This document shows positions 58,363 through 64,000 of a stretch of 64,000 nt of DNA, piece after piece (the stretch's first letter is position 1; each line of letters begins with the position of its first letter). Source of the stretch: VRUE01 sp963814915. GTDB taxonomy: Bacteria > Actinomycetota > Thermoleophilia > Solirubrobacterales > 70-9. The notes beneath the pieces were generated by a model. The model did no database searches and was not told the DNA's origin. It saw only the letters and a program-made list of their open reading frames with translations. Both the position numbers and the translations under genes were made by a program. The stretch spans positions 1 to 64,000 of the forward strand of contig CAWFEI010000008.1 of the NCBI GenBank assembly GCA_963814915.1. The letters are read 5' to 3'.

Positions 58363-59637
58363 TTATTTCAAGAACCCCTCGTAGTTCCTCATCATCAACT
58401 GGGCCTCCAGTTGCTTGACCGTATCCAAGGCCACGCCGATGACGATCAGGATCGAGGTGCCGCCGAAGAAGAAGTTGGCCGAGGTCTGGCTGATCAGGAT
58501 CGTCGGCAGCGCCGCCACCGCGCCGAGGTAGAGGGCGCCGGGGAAGGTCAGGCGGGAAAGGATGCGGTCAAGGTACTCGGCGGTCGGGCGCCCGGGACGC
58601 ACGCCGGGGATGAATCCGCCGTATTTCTTCAGGTTGTCCGCCTGGTCGACCGGGTTGAAGGTGACCGCGGTGTAGAAGTAGGTGAAGATGATGATGAAGA
58701 AGACCTCGCCGACCACGTAGGCCCAGCCGTTGGGGCTGAAGAAGGCCGCGAAGTCGAGCGCGGCGGGGGTGTTGAGCAGCTGGCCGATCGTCGGCGGGAA
58801 GGCCATGATCGAGGCCGCGAAGATGACCGGGATGACGCCGGCCATGTTGACGCGCAGGGGTAGGTAGGTCGAGCCACCAGAGGTCATTTTGCGCCCGACC
58901 ATCCGTTTCGCGTACTGGACGGGGATCCGCCGCTGGCCCTCCTGGACGAAGACGATCGCGACGATCACGGCAAGCGCGACGAAGGGCATCATCACGACGA
59001 AGACCTGGTCGGGGTTGGTCCACCAGGCCTGGATGCCGCCCGGCAGGCCGGAGACGATCGAGGCGAAGATCATCAGCGAGATGCCGTTGCCGATGCCGCG
59101 CTGGGTGATCAGCTCGCCGAGCCACATCAGCAGCGTGCAGCCGGCGGTCAGACAGATCACGATCAGCAGGATTTTCGGCCCGGCAAGTTCCCCGAGCGCG
59201 TTGTTGCCGCCGGCCGAAGCGCCGAAGGAGCGGAAGAGGAAGACGAAGCCGAAGGACTGCCCGAAGGCGAGGCCGACGGTCAGGTAGCGCGTGTACTGGG
59301 TGATCTTCTGCTGCCCGACCTCACCCTCTTTCTGCAGTTTCTCGAGCGAGGGCACGACCACCGTCAACAGCTGCAGGATGATCGAGGCGGTGATGTAGGG
59401 CATGATCCCCAGCGCGAAGAGCGAGAACCGTTCGAGCGCTCCACCGGAGAAGAGGCTGAGGAAGCCGAGCACGTTGCTTCCGGAGAAGTTCGAGGAGAGT
59501 TCCTTGACGGCGGCCGCGTCGACGCCGGGTGCCGGAATGTAGGCACCGAGCCGGTAGAGCAGCAGCATCGCCGCGGTGAAGGCGAGCTTCTTGCGGATAT
59601 CCGCGACGCTGAAAGCGTTCGCAATAGTCCTGAGCAT
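58363..59637 (-). CDS. secY: Preprotein translocase SecY
   Basis: 424 residues with ten membrane helices. FTAAMLLLYRLGAYIPAPGV near the start, GALERFSLFALGIMPYITAS, the plug and the cytoplasmic loop GFIPGVRPGRPTAEYLDRIL are standard SecY blocks. It forms the protein-conducting channel with SecE and SecG. Its ATG overlaps the rplO stop by one base. Confidence 0.97.
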   Translation of the reverse strand: MLRTIANAFSVADIRKKLAFTAAMLLLYRLGAYIPAPGVDAAAVKELSSNFSGSNVLGFLSLFSGGALERFSLFALGIMPYITASIILQLLTVVVPSLEKLQKEGEVGQQKITQYTRYLTVGLAFGQSFGFVFLFRSFGASAGGNNALGELAGPKILLIVICLTAGCTLLMWLGELITQRGIGNGISLMIFASIVSGLPGGIQAWWTNPDQVFVVMMPFVALAVIVAIVFVQEGQRRIPVQYAKRMVGRKMTSGGSTYLPLRVNMAGVIPVIFAASIMAFPPTIGQLLNTPAALDFAAFFSPNGWAYVVGEVFFIIIFTYFYTAVTFNPVDQADNLKKYGGFIPGVRPGRPTAEYLDRILSRLTFPGALYLGAVAALPTILISQTSANFFFGGTSILIVIGVALDTVKQLEAQLMMRNYEGFLK

Positions 59638-60140
59638 TACGGCTCCAGGGTGTGACAGGAACCGCCGGCCGCCTCGATCTTCTCCTTGGCGGCCGCGCTG
59701 AAGGAATGCGCGTGGACATCGAGCTTCTTGGAGATCTCCCCGCGGGCGAGAACCTTGACCGGATCGGAGCGCTTGGCGAGGCCCTTCTCCTTGAGCGTCG
59801 CGAGGTTCACCTCGGCGCCCGCGTCGAAGCGCTCCTCAAGGTCGCCGATGTTGACCGGCTGGGTCGAGGTGCGGAAGTTCTCGAACGGCATCGACTGCTT
59901 TTTGTGCGGGCCGCGCAGCTTTCGCATCCGCATGTGGATCGGGTTCTGGCCGCCCTCGTAGCCGACCTTGCGCTTCGAGCCCGAGCGCGAGCCGTAGCCT
60001 TTGTGGCCGCGGCCGGAGGTCTTCCCCAGTCCGCTGCCCTCGCCGCGGCCGAGCCGCTTGCGCGGCCGTTTGGAGCCCGGCTTGGGCGAGAGGTTGTGCA
60101 GCCCGATCTCCTCGGAGCGCGGGGTCTCTTTCTCAGCCAC
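59637..60140 (-). CDS. rplO: 50S ribosomal protein L15
   Basis: 167 residues from GTG 60140. LSPKPGSKRPRKRLGRGEGS, GHKGYGSRSGSKRKVGYEGG and the C-terminal FSAAAKEKIEAAGGSCHTLE are family blocks. It overlaps rpmD by 8 bases. Confidence 0.95.
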   Translation of the reverse strand: MAEKETPRSEEIGLHNLSPKPGSKRPRKRLGRGEGSGLGKTSGRGHKGYGSRSGSKRKVGYEGGQNPIHMRMRKLRGPHKKQSMPFENFRTSTQPVNIGDLEERFDAGAEVNLATLKEKGLAKRSDPVKVLARGEISKKLDVHAHSFSAAAKEKIEAAGGSCHTLEP

Positions 60141-60312
60141 CGTCGACCTCCACCAGGTGCGAGACAACCTTCAGCTGGCCCTGCAGCTGCGGCGAGTCCT
60201 TGCGCTCCACAGCCTTCCCGATCGCCCCCAGCCCAAGCGCGGCAAGGGTGGCTTTCTGGCTCGGGTTGGTCCCGTTGGAAGACTTGACCTGCTGAACCTT
60301 CACCGCGCTCAC
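60133..60312 (-). CDS. rpmD: 50S ribosomal protein L30
   Basis: 59 residues from GTG 60312: SAVKVQQVKSSNGTNPSQKA, then TLAALGLGAIGKAVERKDSP, then QLQGQLKVVSHLVEVDGG. The L30 fold's I-x-x-x-x-R/x-TL-x-x-LGL pattern is clear, although the first strand is less conserved. It overlaps rpsE (GTGA) and rplO. Confidence 0.93.
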   Translation of the reverse strand: MSAVKVQQVKSSNGTNPSQKATLAALGLGAIGKAVERKDSPQLQGQLKVVSHLVEVDGG

Positions 60313-60974
60313 GAAGCCTCACCCCCAGCTTTAGCCTCCTCAGCCGGTGCCTCGGCAGCTTTCTCCTCGGCCGCTACACCCTTGGGTGGCGCGGCGGGAA
60401 CCGCGGCTGAGGCATCCGCACTCGCGGCTGAGGCCCCGTTGGACTTCTGCACTCCAAGGACCTGGGCGACCGTCAGCCCGCGCAGCTCCGCAACCTCCTC
60501 GGGCCGGCGAAGCCGAACCAGACCGTCCATCGTCGCCTTGACGAGGTTGATCGGGTTCTGCGTGCCGATGCTCTTGGTCAGGACGTCGCGCACACCACCG
60601 AGCTCGAGCACGGCGCGCACACCGCCGCCGGCGATCACGCCGGTACCGGGGCTGGCCGGGCGCAGGACGACGTGGCCGGCGCCGTAGCGGCCGATGATCT
60701 TGTGGGTCAGCGTCTGCCCGTATTTGGGCACGCGGATGAGGCTCTTGCGGGCGTTCTCGACCGCCTTCTGGATCGCCAGCGGAACCTCACGGGCCTTGCC
60801 ATAGCCGATCCCGACCACGCCCTCTTCGTCGCCGACGGCGACGAGCGCCGTGAACGAGAACCGGCGGCCGCCCTTGACGACCTTGGCAACGCGGTTGATC
60901 TCGATAACGCGCTCCTGGAGATCGAGCCCCCTCGGGCTCACGGTCTCCACATTGGTCATGTCCATGCCCTTCAT
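60309..60974 (-). CDS. rpsE: 30S ribosomal protein S5 with a long C-terminal tail
   Basis: 221 residues from ATG 60974 (ATG 60965 possible). LQERVIEINRVAKVVKGGRR, RKSLIRVPKYGQTLTHKIIG, LRPASPGTGVIAGGGVRAVL and TKSIGTQNPINLVKATMDGL are standard S5. After residue 170 comes a tail of about 50 residues of alanine, glutamate and proline (AAVPAAPPKGVAAEEKAAEA) not found in E. coli S5. AGGGG upstream of ATG 60974 lies at the edge of the 60984-61091 element. Confidence 0.95.
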   Translation of the reverse strand: MKGMDMTNVETVSPRGLDLQERVIEINRVAKVVKGGRRFSFTALVAVGDEEGVVGIGYGKAREVPLAIQKAVENARKSLIRVPKYGQTLTHKIIGRYGAGHVVLRPASPGTGVIAGGGVRAVLELGGVRDVLTKSIGTQNPINLVKATMDGLVRLRRPEEVAELRGLTVAQVLGVQKSNGASAASADASAAVPAAPPKGVAAEEKAAEAPAEEAKAGGEAS

Positions 60975-60983
60975 CGATGACCC

Positions 60984-61091
60984 CTGCAAACCGGCGCATC
61001 TCGGCGTCCTCGGTCAGTCGTCTTGTTCACGCACAGAAGTGCGCTCACTGCGCCGACCTCCCTGCGTCCACCGACCTGCTTGGTTTTCGGG
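60984..61091 (+). repeat. About 108-nt intergenic element, copy B (rplR-rpsE), antisense to copy A
   Basis: On the plus strand it runs from CTGCAAACCGGCGCATCTCG to GGTTTTCGGG. It is about 80 percent identical to the minus-strand sequence at 58244-58352, with CGCAC-AGAA-GTGCG at the same central position. Genes on both sides are on the minus strand, so in mRNA this copy is in the opposite sense to copy A. It fills the rplR-rpsE spacer. Confidence 0.75.
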
Positions 61092-61101
61092 GTCATACCC
61101 A

Positions 61102-61455
61102 TTAGAAAACCAGACCTCCCTCTCTCGCGCCTTCCGCCAGTGCTTTTACACGGCCGTGGAACTTGTAGCCGCCGCGGTCGAACACGCAGGTCGCGATTCC
61201 GGCAGATTTGGCGCGCTCGGCGAGCAGCTCGCCGGCCCGCTTGGCCTGGGCGCTCGCGGTCAGCTTGCGCAGCTCAGGCTCGGTCCAGTTGACGGCGGCC
61301 AGGGTACGCCCGGTCGAGTCGTCGACGAGCTGGGCGAAGACGCCGCGGTTGGAGCGGTAGACGGAGAGGCGCGGGCGCCCGGCGCTGCCGACGATGCGGG
61401 CGCGAACCCGGCGGCGGCGGCGCAGGCGCTGCTGGCGCTTGGTCATGACGGTCAT
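61102..61455 (-). CDS. rplR: 50S ribosomal protein L18
   Basis: 117 residues. RLRRRRRVRARIVGSAGRPR, LSVYRSNRGVFAQLVDDSTG and CVFDRGGYKFHGRVKALAEG. ATG 61455 overlaps the rplF stop by four bases; a second in-frame ATG lies three codons later. Confidence 0.96.
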   Translation of the reverse strand: MTVMTKRQQRLRRRRRVRARIVGSAGRPRLSVYRSNRGVFAQLVDDSTGRTLAAVNWTEPELRKLTASAQAKRAGELLAERAKSAGIATCVFDRGGYKFHGRVKALAEGAREGGLVF

Positions 61456-61985
61456 GCGCGCTTACCCACCTTCCGCGTGACCTGCTCATCGCGGTAGCGG
61501 ATTCCCTTGCCCTTGTAGGGCTCGGGCGGGCGACGCTTGCGGATGTCGGCGGCGACCTGGCCGACCAGCTGCTTGTCGATCCCGCGCACGATCACCTCGG
61601 TCGGCTGCGGGACCTCGAACTCGATCCCCTCCGGCGGCTCGACCGAGACCGGGTGCGAGTAGCCGAGCGCCATCTCCAGGCTCTTGCCCTTGAGCTGCGC
61701 GCGGTAGCCGACGCCCTGGATCTCCAGCCGCTTCTCGAAGCCATCGACGACGCCCTCGACCATGTTCGCGATCAGGCTCCGGGTCAGCCCGTGCAGGGCG
61801 CGGTGCTCGCCGCGGTCGGTGGGGCGCGCCACGGTAACCGCGCCGTCGCTCTGCTCGACCTTCATCTCGGCGACCAGCGCTTGCGCCAGCTCTCCCTTCG
61901 GGCCCTTGACGGCGACCCGGCCAGGGGCCAGCTCGACCGTGACGGACTCGGGGACTGCGATCGGTTTTCTGCCGATGCGACTCAT
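61452..61985 (-). CDS. rplF: 50S ribosomal protein L6
   Basis: 177 residues. SRIGRKPIAVPESVTVELAP and VKGPKGELAQ open the protein and EPYKGKGIRYRDEQVTRKVG ends it, the normal L6 C-terminus. Linked to rpsH and rplR in one run. Confidence 0.97.
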   Translation of the reverse strand: MSRIGRKPIAVPESVTVELAPGRVAVKGPKGELAQALVAEMKVEQSDGAVTVARPTDRGEHRALHGLTRSLIANMVEGVVDGFEKRLEIQGVGYRAQLKGKSLEMALGYSHPVSVEPPEGIEFEVPQPTEVIVRGIDKQLVGQVAADIRKRRPPEPYKGKGIRYRDEQVTRKVGKRA

Positions 61986-61989
61986 GCGC

Positions 61990-62385
61990 TCACCATACGT
62001 AGGCGACGACCTCGCCGCCGACGCCTCTCTGCTTGGCCTCGTGGCCGGTCATCACGCCGACCGAAGTGCTGATGATCGCGGTTCCGGTGCCGCCGTCGAC
62101 GCGCGGAACTTCCTTGTGGTCGACGTAGCGGCGGCGCCCCGGTCGCGAGATCCGCTCCAAGCCGAGGATCACCGGCCGGCGGTCCTCGGTGTACTTGAGG
62201 CGGATCTCGATCGCCTCGCCGACAGTGGCCGGCTTGCGCGAGAAGTCCTTGATATAGCCCTGCTCCTTGAGGATGCGCGTCATCTCCTCCTTCAGGCCGG
62301 AGGCGGGAATCAGCACGTCGTCGTGGCCGGAGCCGAGCGCGTTGCGGATCCGGGTCAGGTAATCGGATATCGGGTCGTTCTGCAT
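61990..62385 (-). CDS. rpsH: 30S ribosomal protein S8
   Basis: 131 residues. NDPISDYLTRIRNALGSGHD at the start and the C-terminal ISTSVGVMTGHEAKQRGVGG with GEVVAYVW are family blocks. Standard position between rpsN and rplF. Confidence 0.97.
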   Translation of the reverse strand: MQNDPISDYLTRIRNALGSGHDDVLIPASGLKEEMTRILKEQGYIKDFSRKPATVGEAIEIRLKYTEDRRPVILGLERISRPGRRRYVDHKEVPRVDGGTGTAIISTSVGVMTGHEAKQRGVGGEVVAYVW

Positions 62386-62407
62386 CTTCTTCTCGTCCTG
62401 GCTCTGT

Positions 62408-62593
62408 CTACCAGCTCGACTTGGTCATTCCGGGCACGTAGCCCTCGTGCGCGGCCTCGCGCAGGCAGATCCGGCAGAGGCCGAACTTGCGGTAGTAGCC
62501 GCGCGGGCGCCCACAGCGCCTGCAGCGGTTGTACTCGCGCGACTTGAACTTGGCCTTGCGGCCCTGCTTCACCTTCATCGAAGTCTTAGCCAT
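62408..62593 (-). CDS. rpsN: 30S ribosomal protein S14, zinc (type Z) form
   Basis: 61 residues. C24-x-x-C27 (RCRRCGRPRGYYRKFGLCR) and C40-x-x-C43 bind zinc. The short type-Z form is common in actinobacteria and Firmicutes. A longer open frame upstream runs inside rplE and was not used; ATG 62593. Confidence 0.95.
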   Translation of the reverse strand: MAKTSMKVKQGRKAKFKSREYNRCRRCGRPRGYYRKFGLCRICLREAAHEGYVPGMTKSSW

Positions 62594-62594
62594 C

Positions 62595-63443
62595 TCAGCT
62601 CTCCTCCCCGGAGTTCTCGGAGTCGTCCTCTGTTTCGGCGTCTCCCGCGGGTGGCGCGGATTCGGAGGTTTCCGACCGGGTGAGGTCGGATTCCTCCGCA
62701 GTCGCGTCGGGACCCGCGGCCGGCGGCTTCTCATAGGCCTCCGGGTTCTCCTCTTTCAACTGCTCCAGCGCGGCCTGCTCGGCCTCGGCCCGCTGACGGG
62801 CTTCCTCCTTGCGCTGCTCCTCTTCGGCCTCGGCTTCCGCTTCGCCTGCCGCGCCGGGTCGCCCCTCTTTGGAGAACGGCATGCCCAACCCGAGCAACAG
62901 CTCGAAAGCCTCGATATCGGTCGGCGCGGAGGTCGCGATCGTCACGTCGAGGCCGCGAACCTCGTCGATCGAGTCGTAATCGATTTCCGGGAAGATCAGC
63001 TGCTCCTTGACGCCCATCGAGTAGTTGCCGCGGCCGTCGAACGAGCGGGGATTGAGCCCGCGGAAGTCGCGGATGCGCGGCACGGCGATCGAGGTCAGGC
63101 GGTCGAGGAACTCCCACATCCGCGCTCGGCGCAGGGTGACCGAGAGGCCCACCGGCATTCCCTCGCGGACCTTGAAGGAGGCGATCGATTTGCGCGCTCG
63201 GCGCAGGTTGGGCTGCTGGCCGGCGATCGTCGCCAGCTGCTCCTGTGCGGCCTCGAGCATCTTGGCGTTCTGCTTGGCCTCGCCGAGGCCCATGTTGAGC
63301 ACGATCTTCTGCAGGCGCGGGACCTGCATCGCAGACGTGTAGCCGAATTTCTTGGTCAGCGCGGTAACGAGCTCCTGCTCGTAGCGCTCGCGCAGGCGCG
63401 GCGGCGGCACGGCCTGGGACTGGGGCGTGGTCGCGGCCTCCAT
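62595..63443 (-). CDS. rplE: 50S ribosomal protein L5 with a 95-residue acidic tail
   Basis: 282 residues, against about 180 for the family. The first 185 residues are normal L5 (RLQKIVLNMGLGEAKQNAKM, KVREGMPVGLSVTLRRARMW, YSMGVKEQLIFPEIDYDSID). The rest is a glutamate/alanine-rich, probably helical, then serine/threonine-rich disordered tail (EAEAEAEEEQRKEEARQRAE, ETSESAPPAGDAETEDDSEN). No stop or frameshift separates the two, and no second start site is needed. It looks like a genuine extension. Confidence 0.93.
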   Translation of the reverse strand: MEAATTPQSQAVPPPRLRERYEQELVTALTKKFGYTSAMQVPRLQKIVLNMGLGEAKQNAKMLEAAQEQLATIAGQQPNLRRARKSIASFKVREGMPVGLSVTLRRARMWEFLDRLTSIAVPRIRDFRGLNPRSFDGRGNYSMGVKEQLIFPEIDYDSIDEVRGLDVTIATSAPTDIEAFELLLGLGMPFSKEGRPGAAGEAEAEAEEEQRKEEARQRAEAEQAALEQLKEENPEAYEKPPAAGPDATAEESDLTRSETSESAPPAGDAETEDDSENSGEES

Positions 63444-63784
63444 CAGAGCGACACCCCGCTTCGCTTCGCGAACCGCTCGCGCTTGCCGCCTTTGTCTCGG
63501 CGCACGCCGACCCGGGTCGGCTTGTTGTCTTTGGGATCGAGCAGCATCACGTTGGAGACGTGAATCGGGCCCTCCTTGTCGACGATTCCGCCGAGCTGCT
63601 GGCTGGCTTTCTGCACGTCCTGCACGGGCCGCGCTTTTTCGTGGCGCTTGACCATGTTGATGCCCTCGACGTAGACGAAGCTGCGTTTCGGGTCGGTCCG
63701 CGTCACGCGGCCGGTCTTGCCGGAGTCCTTGCCGCCGATCACCTTGACCATGTCGTCGGTCCTGATCCGCATCGACTTGCCCAT
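63443..63784 (-). CDS. rplX: 50S ribosomal protein L24
   Basis: 113 residues. VIGGKDSGKTGRVTRTDPKR is the KOW motif, and FVYVEGINMVKRHEKARP follows. ATG 63784 lies two bases from the rplN stop. Confidence 0.96.
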   Translation of the reverse strand: MGKSMRIRTDDMVKVIGGKDSGKTGRVTRTDPKRSFVYVEGINMVKRHEKARPVQDVQKASQQLGGIVDKEGPIHVSNVMLLDPKDNKPTRVGVRRDKGGKRERFAKRSGVSL

Positions 63785-63786
63785 CG

Positions 63787-64000
63787 CTAGAGCACCTCCG
63801 GCGCGAGCGAGACGATTTTCATGAAGTTGCGATCGCGCAGCTCGCGGGCAACCGGCCCGAAGATGCGGGTGCCACGCGGGTTGTTGCTGGCGGGATCGAT
63901 CAGCACGGCGGCGTTTTCGTCGAAGGAGATGTAGGTGCCGTCATTGCGGCCGAGCTGCTTCTTGGTCCGCACGACGACGGCCTGGACGACCTCGCCCTTG
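63787..64000 (-). CDS. rplN: 50S ribosomal protein L14, C-terminal part (runs off the right edge)
   Basis: The visible 70 residues include VVVRTKKQLGRNDGTYISFD, NAAVLIDPASNNPRGTRIFG and LRDRNFMKIVSLAPEVL, the second half of L14. The start lies beyond the window. Standard position ahead of rplX. Confidence 0.95.
   Translation of the reverse strand, partial: KGEVVQAVVVRTKKQLGRNDGTYISFDENAAVLIDPASNNPRGTRIFGPVARELRDRNFMKIVSLAPEVL

Overview
The window is GC-rich chromosomal DNA of a bacterium that looks like an actinobacterium, most likely of the Thermoleophilia/Solirubrobacterales type. That placement is an inference. It rests on the base composition, heavy GTG-start and stop-start overlap use, isovaleryl-type acyl-CoA dehydrogenases, a SigB-like sigma with a two-module RsbW-like kinase, a Zn-type S14, and an L17-alpha-S4-S11-S13-L36-map-adk-secY ribosomal order. 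No rRNA gene is present to confirm it.

Layout. 0-12.5 kb: lipid and acyl-CoA metabolism (two acyl-CoA dehydrogenases, SDRs, metallo-lactamase, acyltransferase, glycerol kinase), with a DUF445/DUF4393 pair, NTF2-like proteins, an amidase and a SixA-type phosphatase. 12.5-16.2 kb: an accessory patch of toxin-antitoxin-like modules (DUF6036 pair, AbrB/PIN pair, DUF4143 ATPase) around a glycosyltransferase whose frame runs into the AbrB gene. 16.3-19.5 kb: a stand-alone biotinyl carrier, enoyl-CoA hydratase, AlkA-type glycosylase and a CHASE-GGDEF protein. 19.5-27.2 kb: a GH3 enzyme, bioB-bioF-bioD, a MarR/DHA2-efflux operon and bioA. 27.2-34 kb: ECF sigma with a DUF4349 protein, NUDIX, a TasA-like protein, LemA, rubredoxin, GMC oxidoreductase and superoxide dismutase. 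34-39 kb: a general-stress style partner-switching set (sigma, RsbW-like, STAS, MscS, and a SpoIIE phosphatase with two apparent frameshifts). 40-43.3 kb: an accessory patch with a truncated gene, an IS256-family element, tRNA-Pro(CGG), short repeats and a DUF4258/DUF2283 pair. 43.5-52.7 kb: carbonic anhydrase, DsbA-like protein, long-chain acyl-CoA synthetase, patatin, DD-carboxypeptidase, surE and ligA. 52.8-64 kb: truA and the ribosomal/secY/rpoA operon, all on the minus strand, running off the right end inside rplN. infA is not in its usual place between map and rpmJ.

The most unusual content is non-coding. Two copies of a 91-bp composite palindrome sit in opposite orientation on either side of truA. 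They are identical except for the central 28-bp palindrome, whose two arms differ in a fully compensated way. A second, unrelated element of about 108 nt occurs in opposite orientations between secY and adk and between rplR and rpsE. Two further dispersed hairpin families and a palindrome at the broken end of an NTF2-like gene suggest a genome populated by small palindromic elements. Two genes also seem to start at CTG within a CTGA overlap, each behind a well-placed Shine-Dalgarno sequence.
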